A DNA stretch of 64,000 nt from Fulvia fulva (taxonomy: Eukaryota > Ascomycota > Dothideomycetes > Mycosphaerellales > Mycosphaerellaceae): contig NC_063013.1 in assembly GCF_020509005.1 (NCBI RefSeq), positions 992,001 through 1,056,000 on the forward strand, given 5' to 3'. Shown piece after piece: positions 1 through 12,537 of this stretch; position 1 is the stretch's first letter; each line of letters opens with the position of its first letter. The notes under the pieces were generated by a model. That model made no database searches. It was not told the DNA's origin and saw only the letters and a list, made by a program, of their open reading frames with translations. The translations under genes and the position numbers were made by a program.

Positions 1-3000
1 ATACTATTAGTAAGCCCCGTCGAAGAGCTTAGATTCGAAGAGCCTACCGATATTAACTTCTAGGCCGTCTACGCGGGCGTAGTATTCTTCGATTGCTTAA
101 CGATTAAAGATGATATATTAGATAGGTTCCTATAAGGTATCCTACTTAGGGCAACCTTACTATTCGACTTTATACTTAATCGGCGGTAGTCCTTTAACGT
201 CGTTAGGCTCTACGCGGATTCCCCGGATCTTACGGACGGCATAGTCGTTAGAAGGTAGGTTAATAGGCTCGTCGACTTCTACTTTATTAGGAGGACCTAG
301 TATGTCTTAGTTTTAGTTCGGGAATAGGTCCTTAGCCGACGGCCGAAGGCGTACGGGATAGAAGACGTCGTAGATCTTTATGTTCGTAGGAAGAGCTAGA
401 CGGTAGGCGTATAAACTAATACGCTCGGTAATCTCAAAAGGACCTAGGTTCTTCTAGTTCAGCTTCTTAGAGGGGCGGTCCGTCTTAATGTTCTTAGAGT
501 TAAGGTAGACTATATCGCCTACTTAGTAGTCGGGAGCTAGCTAGTAACGACGATTAGCTTGATTCTCGTAGATTGCTTATACGTATACTATCTCGTCATA
601 AACTTCTTTATAGATCTATAAGAGTATAGTAGCGAACTCGTCTACTACTTACTCGTTTACGTCTTCGGTATATAGGAGAGGTTCTTCTAGTTCTATACCT
701 ATACGAGGGTAGTAACCTCTCGTAGTATAGAAGGGAGAGTAGCTAGTAGTCTCCGAGTCCTAGTTACGAGTAGCGAACTCTACCGTAGGGATATACTAAG
801 GCCAATCCTTCTAGTGGTAGTCGACGAAGTAACGAAGGACCTACTCGAGGATAGCGTTCGTAATTTCGGTCTAGCCGTCGGTCTATAGCTAAAAACTGGT
901 CGAGAGGTTATACTTGATACCTAGGATAGCATACAGACGCTTCTAGAAGTACGAGATGAACTGGGTACCTCTATTAGAGGTGATGCTATCCGGGAGGCCT
1001 TAAAAGCGCCAGACGAATTCGTAGAACAAGCGAGTAGTCTCCTTTACGGTTATGCTCTAGCACGGGATTATATACCGGTCCTTAGAGTAACGGTCTACGA
1101 TCACTAGAAGGGCTTTTACTTTTACGCCGCTAAAGGTCTTACCGTAAGGAAGATCGGTAATAAAGTCTATAGTAATATACTTCTACGGACGATTAGGAGC
1201 CGGGAGAGGGTATAAGAGACCGTAGGGACGGTAGCGGTTAGCTTTAGCTCTTCGGTAAGTAGCGTAGTTTAGTACGTAGCGGCGGACGTCCTTCTAGGAA
1301 TACGGCTACTAGTAATACCTAGCGAGGAGCTTATAGGTCTTAGCTACGCCTAGGTGACCCCTAGAGGCGGAGTCGTAGATAATTTAAAGAATCCTAGCTC
1401 GGATATTAGAGCCTTCGGGCTACGGTACGTAAAGCTTCTTACGGAAGTAGACGACACCTTCCTAGAGCTCGTACTCGGATAGTAAGAAGCCCGGGAATGT
1501 CCTCGCGCTAGATTTAAGGGCCTGAACTAACTCTTAGGCGTCTATATCGGCATCGTACGCTATTCGTACTCGTGCTATAATACCTTCGGGCTACTCTTTA
1601 TTATTAAACCCCTTAAAGTCTAATTCGGATAAGCCGTCGGTCGTTACTAAGCCCTCTTTATTGTCGTTCAAGTCCTTAGCGTCCGAGGCGTATTCTTTAG
1701 GCTCGGATTTATCGTCACTCTCGTTAAGGTAGGTAGGAGCGAGTACGAGAGTAGTAAAGGAAGCGGCGAGCGTAGGCTAGCCGTTCGATAGGTACTCTCG
1801 AAGCTCGGAAGAGAGGTTATACTCTTTAATAACTTGTTACTCTACGATTTGCCGGCCCCCTCTTCGATCAACTAGAGAGTTACTAGGGCGGCGGGTAAGG
1901 GCGTCGGCTATCGAGTTAGCCTTACCGGGCGTATACGAGATTATAAAGTTGAACCGGGAGAGGAACTCGCTCTAGCGGGCCTAGCGACGATTAAGTAGCT
2001 TGCTCTTTATAAAGTAGACGAGGTTCTTATAGTCGGAGCTTACTTAGACGGGTATAGTAGAGCCTTCGAGCTCGGGGCGCTACTCTTCGAAAGCTTTAAC
2101 GATAGCGAGAAGCTCCTTGTCGTAGATCTCGTAGTTATACTCCGTAGCGGTCATCTTCTTAGAGAGGAAGGCGATAGGTAACTAGGGGGATTTAGGCGAC
2201 CGGCGTTATAGTAGGACACCGCCTACTACGCCGTCGGATACGTTAGTCTCTATACGGGTCTCTAGTTCGAAATCGAAGTGCTATAGAAGCGGGTTCTTAA
2301 TAAACTTCGCTTTAAGTAAGTCAAAAGCCTCCTAGCATTCGTCGGTCTAGGCGAACTTCTTACCCTTACGCGTAAGCTTCGTTAAAGGGCGTACTACGCC
2401 CGAAAATACGTAGATAAAGCGGCGGTAGAAGTTAGTAAAGCCTAGGAAACCCTAGACCTCTTTAACGTTCGTAGGAGCATCCTATTCGACAATAGCGTCG
2501 ATCTTCTCTTAGTCTATCTTAATGCCGTCTACGGTAATAATTAAACTAAGGAACTTGACTTCGGTCTTCTTAAACTCGTACTTATCGATATCGAGCTACA
2601 AGCCGGCGTCTACGAGCTTCTAAAGGACCTTATAGACGTGCTCGCAGTGCTCCTCCTTAGTCTCGCTATAGACTAGGATGTCGTCGATATAGGTAGTATA
2701 GAACTGATCGAGGAACTCCTAAAGGATGTCGTTAATAAAGTTCTAGAAGGTACTAGGCCCGTTATAAACGCCGAAGGGCATAACGAGCGACTCGAACAGC
2801 CCGTAGCGAGTACGGAAGGCTATAAGATACTCGTGTCCTTCTACTATTCGTAACTTATTGAACGTAGCGATCACATCGAGCTTGGTGAAGTACTTGGCCT
2901 TAGAGAGGCGCTCGAGCGTCTCCTAAATTAACGGTATTAGGTAGCGGTTCTTCTTTATAATAGCGTTCAAGCCTCGGTAGTCTACGTAGAAGCGTAGACC

Positions 3001-3956
3001 ACCGCCGGGCTTCTTAACGAACATGACGGGACTGCTAGCGCTAGAACGGCTCGCTCGAATGAACCCCTTCTTTAGGTTCTCTTCGAGGTATCTCTTAAGG
3101 ACGATAAGCTCTTCTCGGGACATAGAATATAACGGTCCGAACGGTGTCTCTACACCTTCTTCTAGCTTAATCTTATGGTCGTAAGGGCGATAAGGAGGTA
3201 GCTCGTCTACGGCTTTAGTATCGAATACGTAGAGGATGTAGTGTGCCTAAGGAGGGACCTTCGTAGTAGGGTCGGTAGGTATACGCTTCTTGTCGAGCTT
3301 CTCGAGGGCGATGTCGATATCGCGGAGAGAGGCGGCGAAGACTTGAGCTTTAGGCTACTTAGTAGTAGTAGTGAAGGTAGCGGCGTTTACCTAGAAGATC
3401 TTAGTATACTTAGGACCGCGCTAAGGCGGCGGAGAAGGCGGAGGTGCCGGAGGAACTTCTAGAGGGAAGCTGATAGTAAGGGAAGTCTAGTCGATAATAG
3501 GTCGGTGTCGTCTGAACTAGGGGAGGCCGAGGATAAACTTCTGATACGGTAGGGACGTAAGGAAGCTAGTGATCGACATACGCTTACCTCCGAGGGTGAT
3601 TGACGTGTATATAACATAAGTAATCTTACTAGTAGTAGTCTCCGTACCGTTAAAGAGTTCAAGGGTACGAGGGTACTTTAGTTCCTAGGGTTCGAGGTTA
3701 AGAGAGGTCGCGAGTTTATAGTCTATAAAAGACTCGCCTAGTACGCTAGTGTCTATAAGAGTGAGATTGGAAGAAGAGACTTTCTTTAAGCCGATATTTA
3801 CATTCGTAACGAACGGTTTATAAGCGTAGTCCTTGCCCGTCTCGTCGTATAGGTCTAGCTATACTATATTAATCCTTAACTTCTTTCCTCTCTTCACTTT
3901 CGGTAAACGTTATTCTTAGTCTTTATCGCGTCGATAAGGAAGACCTAGGCTTTTTC
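1..3956 (-). pseudogene. pol: pol relic of copy A (protease, RT, RNase H, integrase), stop-ridden
   Basis: A degraded minus-strand pol lacking its 3' end. Identity comes from base-by-base correspondence with the open pol of copy B. The longest open piece, 2923-3123, encodes the start of reverse transcriptase, where the catalytic-fold motif reads FYVDYRGLN against FCVDYRGLN in B (cysteine TGC changed to TAC). Integrase occupies roughly 700-1500, RNase H about 1900-2300, RT about 2300-3120 and protease about 3700-3850. RIP changed Trp and Gln codons to TAG throughout, so no functional product is possible. Confidence 0.9.
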
Positions 3957-5100
3957 CTACTTAGCGGGAGTAGTAGGAGTAGGCTCGATAGCGCCGATAG
4001 CGCCGCGAACCGGGTTACGGGCGTTACGGGTAGCGAGCTACGGATAGTCAGCTACGATATAGCCTAGACCGCCGTAGTAGGTATAGAGTCCGGCCTAGCG
4101 ACGGCGAAGCTTCTCTTTAGGAGTAAGCTTACCGTTAACGAGGCCCTAGACTCGAGGGACGGCGGCACTAGCGCTAAGATCTATAGCGTTACCTATAGAG
4201 ACGGGAGGGAGAGCCGTAGGAGCGGCGGCGCCTAGTAGAGTAGCGAAGTGGCTTCCGGGACTACGAGGCTAACGACCTTAAGAACGGGAAGCGAGGAGAG
4301 AGGCGGTATATTTTATATTAGAGTCGAGGCGCTAGTAGGTCTCGACGAGCTTACGGAAGCTTATAGTACCGACGTCCTTGTCCTCGAGGGCTCGAAGAAG
4401 CTCTACTAACAAACTACGGCCGAGAGTACTCTTCTTAGTCTCTTCGTTATAGCCGGTAAATCCGATATCGCGGTTAAAGGCCGCGAGGTACTCGGTAAAG
4501 CTCTTGTTCTTCTAGAGGAGGTTATAGATAGCGTTCTAGGCGGTAGCTCTACGGTCTAGATCACTAAAGGTAGTACGGAGGTCCTATATTAAGGTAAGGA
4601 TGTCCGGGTAGCCGATAGTCTACGTAGCGTTATCGATATAGTATTATACCTAAGCCGCGGCGTCTCCCCGAAGGAGGGAGAAGACGTACGGGACTTTGTC
4701 CTTCTCTTACGGAAAGTAGTCGGTATTAGCCAATAGCTTAATAGTAAGCTATGTCTCAAATGCCTTAAACTTACTCTTATTACCGTCGAACTCGTCTAGG
4801 TCGTTAACCTTCTTAGAGAAGTACTAGCGGCGGTTATCGTCGGCGTACGGGGCGAGGTTCTAGAAGGTGTTTATAATACCTTAAAGGTATATTACTTAGT
4901 TGTTTGCTTGCTCGACCTACTAGGCGGTCTCGCGGAAAGAGGAGACGGTGCGGTTAATAAGAGCGTAGGCGGTATCGGGGTTAGCGTTTACCTAGGTACC
5001 GAAGGTAGCGGCGTTCGAGAAGGGGATATTAGTCTACTTACTAAAGTAGAATAGAGTGTCTTAGTTATCGAGGTTGATACCTCTATCGGTAGCGTGGTCA
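3945..5100 (-). pseudogene. gag: gag relic of copy A
   Basis: Minus-strand capsid/nucleocapsid gene ending at the position equivalent to the gag stop of copy B (46368). The zinc-knuckle region lies near 4050-4110 and is damaged. Upstream the relic continues past 4874, where copy B breaks off, so this copy is the best guide in the window to the N-terminal gag of the family. Its exact start cannot be fixed because stops are frequent. Confidence 0.75.
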
Positions 5101-5147
5101 CCTATAAGGATGACTCGAGTAGTTAACGGTTTGTTAGTCTTTCGTAA

Positions 5148-5667
5148 TGTTAGGGCGAGAGTCTAGCCTATAAGATATAAGGGTAAAAGCGAGAATATAG
5201 GTACGAAGTATAGATATAAAAGGGTATAGTATAATTACTACATAAAACGAAAGACGAAGAAAGTAAGAGAGGCCTAGGGAAGGCTAGATATTTATACGCG
5301 ACCCTCGCGAGTACGTGTCCCCGTATTAATAGGGCTAACCCGTACGAAGCCGCGCTTAGTAGCTTTACTCAAAACCTTATTCTAACCTACCCTACGTTCC
5401 GAGTCTTCTACGTACTTCTTCTAGGGTCTAGCGTAGTCGCGGGTGCTCGCGGGAGTGCCGTAAGTCACTTAGTTACGAGCCGAAGTGAATCTGTTAAGGT
5501 TTAGTAGAGGGGTGAATTTAGAGGGCTAGGTCCCGTAGTAAATGTTACGGGGTATATAATTCTTAGCGCTTATATACTAAGCTAGACTATCACTTCTTAA
5601 CGACTTCTAAGCACTCTAAGGCTCTTCTGTCCCTACCTTCTATACACTCTATAGGGAGACTATAACA
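5148..5667 (-). repeat. 5' LTR of copy A (520 bp, RIP-damaged)
   Basis: Aligns without gaps to the two 520-bp LTRs of copy B (41800-42319 and 47299-47818). In plus orientation it starts tgttagggcg against tgtcagggcg in B and ends ataaca against atgaca. The next five bases, ctagt at 5668-5672, are a candidate target duplication, but the partner lies outside the window. Confidence 0.9.
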
Positions 5668-7150
5668 CTAGTAGGAACTTAATAACCTAAAGGCCTAACC
5701 TAAATCCTCCTCTAGCGCCGTACTCTTAGTACAAAACGAGTCTCTAAAGAAATAAGCTAAGAAAGCCCTATAATAGCTTAACAATAACGACTCTAAGATT
5801 AAGGCACTTGAATTAGACCTCGATATATATAAGACAGAGGCTTAAACCTACTAGAACGACATCTAGGAGCTGAATCAATCCTAGTAAAACTAGGTCGACG
5901 AGCTTAAGAAGCAACTCGAGGATCGTAGTAGGTCTAGTGTACGCTCGTTACTATCTCGCGTAATTTTATAACGCCGCGTACTACAGAACGGTCGTAACTC
6001 TTTAAGAGGTAAGGATAATAAGGCGGAAGGTAGACGAGTAACTAAGAAGGTTAAGAAACACTCTCGTAAGCTAGATAATGACTCGGACCCGTTATCTAAA
6101 GGTTTAGAGTTAGAGGAGGACTCGGAGTCGGATAGCGATGCCCGTGCTTATCGCCGCTCTTCTAAGAAGAAGAAGTAGGTATACGACTTCGAGTCTCTAG
6201 TTAAGTACGATGCCGAACTTAGCTAGCTCTTTAAGACTTAGCGCGGTATTAATAAGCCCGAGAAGTTTATCGGTACTATTAATAGTAAGCTATTAGGACC
6301 CTCCCTTAAGAAGTTCCTCTTAGAGTTAGAGACTATCGTCGACTATATAGTCTTCCGTAATAAGAAGATAGTATTAAAGTTCGTCTATAACCTCCTTACT
6401 TCTCCTAGCGACGCGTAGGAGTTAGTCGGACCTAAGATTCCTACTATTTCTAGCGTCCTTACGAGTAATAAGAAGTTATATAAGGGTATTAACGACCTAA
6501 TTCAAGAGCTCGCTAATCGCTATAGTAACCGTAACCCTATCGGCCGAGCCCGCGAGCGTATATACTCTCTAAAGATAGACGGTAAGGACACCTTCTAGTC
6601 CTTCTACCCGAAGTAGCGCTAGAACGTAAACATCCTAGGCCTAAAGGGTGAAGACGCGATAGACTACCTATAACGTAAGCTAATAGTCCGCTACCTTAAT
6701 AAGTATCTAACGTATCGGCTAACCTCTCTTAGCGATATAATCGACAACCTTTATTAGGCCGATAAAGACTTTAAGATCTTAGACAGCCTCTACCCCCGTA
6801 ATAAGAAGCCTAAGAATAATAAGAAGGACGATAAGAAGGACGGTAAGGATAAGGACGATAAGCTAGTAGGCGTAGCTCCCGGTAAGCTACCTCGTAAGGC
6901 CTAGTCGACCCGTCCTAAGCCCTTTAAGAGTAGTCTCGGTAAGACCTTAGACGAAGCCGAGAACACTCGCTATATATACGAGAGCCTCTATAAGAAGTAC
7001 CGTAAGCCCGGTTACCGCTTATAGTAGCGTACCTACGAGCTCTTCGAGTACGAAATGCCGGTACGTCTAGGTACTAACGCTAGCGGTACTAACGTCGTCG
7101 AATTACCGGCGGAAAATACGTAGTCTACTACTTAAGCGTAGAAGTAAGTA
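5668..7150 (+). pseudogene. gag: gag relic of element C
   Basis: Degraded plus-strand gag. The first ~640 bp match the fragment at 13123-13835. The middle encodes charged, Lys/Glu-rich coiled-coil-like sequence, and near 6790-6860 there is a Lys/Asn/Asp-rich stretch before a tail around 6950-7100 whose Cys codons appear converted (TGC to TAC), as expected for a RIP-damaged zinc knuckle. Many TAG codons sit where Trp or Gln would be expected. The N-terminus is missing because copy A occupies it. Confidence 0.75.
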
Positions 7151-7199
7151 GATATAAACAAGAACAGTTATACGAAGAATTAAGAGAAGTACTACTAGT

Positions 7200-10100
7200 A
7201 GAGCCTCTACTAGAAGGACTTAAGCTGTTATTATATATTCTTAGGATAGTAGAAATAGAATATAACCTAGTTATTAGCTTATACCTAGTAATACCGGGCG
7301 TAGCTAATAGGCAATATATATTGACTTTCCTTAATAACGGTGCTAACTCAGATTATATTAACTCTTCTTATACGCGTAAACACAACCTGCCCTTAACTAA
7401 GCTTAATAACCTATTAGTACTTGGATTAGCTAATAGGTCTATAGCTACGGAAATGATCGAACACTATATAACTATAGAATTCACGCTTAGTAATAGCTAT
7501 AGAGAAACGAGAACGTTCTAGGTTACTTATCTAGAATACGATATAGTACTAGGTAGACCTTAGCACGATAAACATTAGCTAGGTATCTACTTTGCCTCTA
7601 GTATAATAACCCTCGACTCGGAGCACTATAAGGAACATTACCTATAGAGCGGTAAGCTAGTCTAGGTATAGAGTATTAACGACAAGTAGGAGCCTATAAT
7701 TACTAAGTAAAGCTTCGAAGTAGCTCTTAAGACCCGATCACTATATTAAGCTACCGTTAAAGAAGACGATAAAGGAGATCTAGTCTAGACTATAACTTCC
7801 GACGTGATTATAAAGTAACGACCTAAGCCCGAGATATCGACCGGGACGCCGCCCGTACTAATACTACCGGACATCAATATCTAGGAAGTTAGCGAAGCGG
7901 CTATCGGCAGAATAGCTAGGTAAAAGGGAGCTAAAGTATATATAATGTTTATTTTCGATAAGAACGAACAATAGTAACTAGGGGATCTCCGCGTAACGGA
8001 CCCTTTAATAGCTTATACTAGAAGTGCTCGGAATATACGTAAGGTAGTAGTATATAGGCCCGATACTAGCTATAGGATGCTATCCGATAACAAGACTATC
8101 GAACGACTAGATACTCGAGTAGCGGCGTTCGTACTAGTAGCGTAGCGTACTAGCCCGATACTATCCGCTTATAAGATATACGTATAGTCTAATATTAACA
8201 AGTTTATAAAGAAAAAGGAGGAGATAATCGATCCGAAGGATCACCTCCTACCTATCTATTACGAGTTTATATACGTCTTTTCTAAGTAAGATACGAAGGA
8301 GCTCCTACCGTATAGGCTAGGTATCGACTATAAGATCAAACTAAAGCCTAGCGCGACTCCGCCCTTTAGCCGACCTTACCGTATATTAAACTAAGAGGAC
8401 AAGGTAATAGCTTATTAGGTCTAAGAGCAATTGGCCTAGAAGGGCATCCGTATATACGAAGGAAGGGTAGACGTATCTTCACTTATACTTATCGTTAAGA
8501 AACCTAGTAGAGGACTTAGAGTTTATATCGACTATAGATAGGTAAACGAATATACGATAAAATCTAGGTATCCTATACCCCTAATATAGGACACACTCAA
8601 CCGTATTATAGGGAAGAAGTACTTTACTAAGCTAGATATTATCGCCGCCTTTAACCGTATACGTATAGCGGAAGGGTCGGAATGGCTCACGGCGTTTACG
8701 ACACGGTATAGCTAGTTCGAGTACTTAGTAATGCCGTTTAGACTATATAATACACCCGGGACATTTCAATCGTATATTAACGATACCCTAAGAGAGTTCC
8801 TCGACGACTTTACGTCCGCGTACCTCGACGACATCCTGATCTTTAGCGATACGCTCGAAGAACATATTGAGTATATAAAGAAGGTGCTCCGTAAATACGG
8901 TAAGGCGGGCCTTTAGCTCGATATCTCTAAATACGAGTTCTATACTTAGTCTACTAAGTACCTCGGATTGATTATCGGTAAGGATAGCGTATTAATAGAC
9001 CTAGCTAAGGTATAAGCGATACGTAAATAGGGGACTCTTACTAACGTAAAAGACATCCTTACGTTTAATAGATTCTTAGGCTTCTATCGACGCTTTATTA
9101 AGGACTATAGCAAGATAGTTCTGCCTATAGTAAAGCTAACTAAGAAGAACAACCCCTAGTACTAGATAAACGAATATTAGAATACGTTCGAAGGACTAAA
9201 GCAAGTATTTACCGACGCTAAGGGAATAGTACTAGCGATATTTACCCCCGGGAGACGTACCGTCTTAGAGACTAACGTAAGCGACTTTATGACCGTAGTA
9301 GTCCTATCGTAATATAACGAGGATAATATCCTCCGCCCTATCGTATACCTATCAAAAAAGATGAGCCCGTAGGAGTATAACTACGACATCTACGACAAGG
9401 AGTTACTCGTAATCTTTAAGGCGTTTAAGGAATAGAAGCTAGAACTAATGGCCGGCGATATCGATAAATTAGACTTCGAGAACTTTACCGACCTAAGCGG
9501 CTACCCTATAGTCGTCTATAGCGACTATAAGAACTTGGAATACTTTATAACATCTAAGTAGCTAAACAGACGCTAAGCTAGGTAGGCCGAGTTCTTATTA
9601 CAGTTCTTTTTCAAGATCGTATACCGACTAGGAGTATAAGGAGCAAAGCTAGATAGCCTTACTCGACGTTCCTATGACGCTATCTTATATAATAAGTAAG
9701 ATCCGCGTTATGCTTAATAGGATAGGGTGCTACTAAAACTAGAACACTTCCTATTAGTTAGCGTAAGCTAGATCCTAAGACTATCCGTATCCGAAGTAGA
9801 AGGAGTAGTTATAGACGAAGTCCTAGTAGTAGACATTAGTAAGTTATATAAATAAGATAACGTAGTCGAAGCTACTACCTAACTCGCGGTAGGAGAACTA
9901 GTGAAACTACTCCGAAAGAACAAGATAGACGATAAGTACGTAATGCTAGTCGATAGTATAATATATATCAAAAACCGATATAGCGGGTATAGCCTCTTCG
10001 TTCTACCTATAGAGGATAAGGAGAATACTGTCTATATACGTATAGTTAAAGCCTTTTACGATATACCGGCAGCCGGACACCTAGGTAAGACTACTACGAG

Positions 10101-11800
10101 TAGGCTCGTGTTACGATATTATATATAGCTAAGGATAACCCGTTTTATTAGATCTTTCGTACGCGCCTACCGGACATATCGTAATAGCCGTAGTATTAAC
10201 GAACTATAGTACGGACTTTTGGCCCTACTGCCTATCCCCTTCGATACTTAGGATGATGTCGCTATAGACTTCGTTGTCGACTTGCCTAGAGCGAAGTGTA
10301 CGGCCAATAGTCAATAGTATAAGAATGCGCTTACGGTGACTAATAGACTAGGTAAGGAGCGCCACTATATTCTAGTTCTCGAAATAATAGCTAAATATAT
10401 CGCCTACGTCTATATTAAGCATATCTTCTTACGCTACGGATTACTAAAGACGATTATATCGGACCGCGGACCTTAATAGATTTTAGCCTTTTAGGGACGC
10501 CTTTATAAACTACTATAGATTAAGCGTAAGATCTCTACCGGGTATTATCCTAAGACCGATAGACAGAGCGAGAATACGAATAAGATAATAGAGCAATATC
10601 TACGCGTATTTATTAGCTATATATAAGATGACTAGCCGGACTAGTTACCGCTCGTAGAATTTATAGCTAACGACTATGTCTCTAAAACGACTAGTATAAG
10701 CCCCTTTAGAGCTAATATTAGTAAGAATCCGAGATACGCGGATATAGAGCTCAACCTACCTATATAGCTACTCCTATATAAACAACGCCTAGACGCGAAA
10801 TTAGTAAAAGCCTTCGTATAGCGTATAATAGAGCTTCGCTATAAACTAAGAGACTCGATAGAGATAGTATAAGCGTCGTAAGCTAAGTACGCGAATAAAT
10901 ACTGTACGATTGTACTACGATATAAAGTAGGTAATATAGTACACCTTAGTACTCGTAACTAGCGTACTAAGCGCCCGTTAAAGAAGTTTAACTACCGCTA
11001 TACCGGACCTTATACGATTACTAAAGTACTGCTATACGATACGTATCGCCTAGATTTACCGCGATCGCTAAGTAACTTATATAACGGCTTCTACGCTAAC
11101 CTACTAATGCCGGTACACGAACCGATACTAGGCCAAGTGTAACTACTACTAGCGCCTATAGAAGTAGAAGACGATAATAGCGATATAAGTACGTATTAGT
11201 TACTAGATACGATACTAGATATAAAGAGCACACTACCGCCGGGACTAGCGCTACGTAGTAGAAGGAAGGAGAGACGATACGAGTATCTAGTGTAATAGGT
11301 TAGTTATAGTAAGCCTACTTAGGAGCCCGCTAAGGAGTTAATAGATACTACCGCCGCCTCTATCGCGGACTTTTACTATAACTATCCTACGAAGGACAGG
11401 CCAGCCGGCTTTAGACTACTACTAGGGTGGATTCCGAACGAGGATATACCCGAAGACGTTATAATTAGCGATGCTATAAACGCTTCGTTAATAGCTACGT
11501 CTAACCTAGTAACTATAGGAGGACTACGTATACTAATTACGTAGGTACCTATAGCTCTACTACCGGTTAAGAGCTACGAGCCTAAGACTAGCACAAGTGA
11601 AGACCCGTAGGCGGCTACTTTAAGTAAGATGACCGACGGTTAGCTACCGCGGAGGATATAATAATACCGACCGAGGTAGTAACGACGATACGATAGCGGA
11701 TAGAATAGATAATAGAAGTAATAGAAATAACGATATAGAGGATGACACTACTTTCGTAGTAGCAATAATACGAGCTTAAGGGACTAAGCGCGATTTTGAA
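7200..11800 (+). pseudogene. pol: pol relic of element C (PR-RT-RH-IN-chromodomain)
   Basis: Recognisable open fragments survive. 7321-7521 is an aspartic protease whose active site reads NNGAN, Asp changed to Asn by G->A. 8731-8916 is RT with the YLDD catalytic box ([11 protein letters not shown]). 9901-10128 is the integrase N-terminal zinc-binding region (GHLGKTT). Between and after them RNase H (near 9250-9560), the integrase core with a SDRG motif near 10460 and a QSEN motif near 10565, and a chromodomain-like segment ending TWEPAKEL near 11330 can be read through stops. The combination is that of a chromodomain Ty3/gypsy element. It is not functional. Confidence 0.85.
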
Positions 11801-11811
11801 GGGGAGGGTAG

Positions 11812-11970
11812 TGTTACGGCCCTAGGCCTAGTAAATAGTTAGCTAGTATATAGGTTACGCGACCGCGCGTTACTAGCGCGCCTCGGCTATATATAACCTC
11901 GGCGCACCTCGCGCTCCTCTTTCCTACGTACCTAGCTACTTTATATTAACACGATTATAAACCGTTATAG
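11812..11970 (+). repeat. 3' LTR of element C, truncated
   Basis: Starts TGTTACGGCC directly after a purine-rich tract (gaaggggagggtag), the normal polypurine-tract/LTR arrangement. It matches 47940-48105 (tattacggcc..., RIP form) up to about aaaccgttatag and then gives way abruptly to Fot1 sequence at 11971. A TATA-like tatatataa lies about 80 bp in. Confidence 0.75.
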
Positions 11971-12535
11971 TTAAGGGTACTATACTTCTCCTTTATATTA
12001 CGTATAAGTAAGAACTACCTCTCGATAACGTCTAGATCTTCTATTAGGGCTCGCTAACGATCGTATCTACGTGTTATACGAACCTTTAGCTCACGATACC
12101 GCCTAATAAACCTGTCTATCTAATTGAGACTAGCGAGCTTAAGACCCTTCTCTTATAGTAATAAATCGGCTATTACTTATATACTAGCCTTTAATAGCGG
12201 GAAACCTCTAAGATCTAGCTCGTATATATACTTAAGTATTACCCTCTCTTCTAGCTCTATAAGCTTCTTCGAATTGGGCTCGTAGTCACCCCGAGGAGGA
12301 CGTCTATTTAATCGATACCCTAGGGTAGTTCGAGACGCGTCGTATACCTTTATAGCAAGTCGATTCGTAATTATCGCGTCGCATTTCGTAGCCTAGACAG
12401 CTAAGGTCAGTTTAGCCTCGTTTAAAGACAATATACGCTATAATAGTAGTTATATAGCTATATCTATAGAAGTAGTATAGTTATTAGTAAAAGTGGCCCG
12501 CTCGGTAGTATAGCCCGCTCGGTAGTAAAGTATAT
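11971..12535 (-). mobile_element. Truncated Fot1/pogo DNA transposon relic (transposase 5' half plus one TIR)
   Basis: Matches 55085-55574 plus 57423-57515 of the complete Fot1-like element, without the LINE6 interruption, so it shows the uninterrupted target (near 12441-12470). The terminal inverted repeat is at 12467-12535 and carries the doubled motif cccgctcggtag. Coding orientation is minus and corresponds to the N-terminal helix-turn-helix half of the transposase. The inner end at 11971 is a truncation abutting the C LTR. Confidence 0.85.
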
Positions 12536-12537
12536 TA

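Larger units (their letters stand above)
1..5667 (-). mobile_element. Ty3/gypsy chromovirus copy A, RIP-inactivated, cut by the window start
   Basis: This is the damaged twin of copy B. Position x here matches x+42423 in B from about 1 to 4874. It reads on the minus strand: 5' LTR at 5148-5667, then gag, then pol running off the left edge, so the 3' LTR is outside the window. Differences from B are almost all CA->TA or TG->TA, which scatter TAG/TAA stops through every frame. Unlike B it keeps 273 bp (about 4875-5147) between gag and the 5' LTR, so it shows the complete leader. It sits in the gag of element C: 5668 onward matches the related gag fragment from 13123. Confidence 0.93.
5668..11970 (+). 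mobile_element. Ty3/gypsy chromovirus C, RIP-inactivated, 5' part displaced by copy A
   Basis: Plus-strand order is gag (5668-7150), protease (about 7230-7600), RT (8200-8950), RNase H (9250-9560), integrase (9900-10750), chromodomain-like segment (about 11275-11350), purine-rich tract just before 11812, and the start of a 3' LTR. The gag begins mid-gene at the edge of copy A, so the 5' LTR and N-terminal gag should lie left of the window. Stops are dense and CA/TG depleted throughout. Related fragments occur at 12538-13835 (gag) and 47819-48110 (integrase plus LTR). Confidence 0.88.

Noticed and set aside
3241..3662. ORFs on both strands with poly-Arg and Ser/Leu-rich translations
   Set aside because: Out-of-frame shadows of the damaged pol of copy A; the same shadows occur at 45598-46085 over the real pol of copy B.
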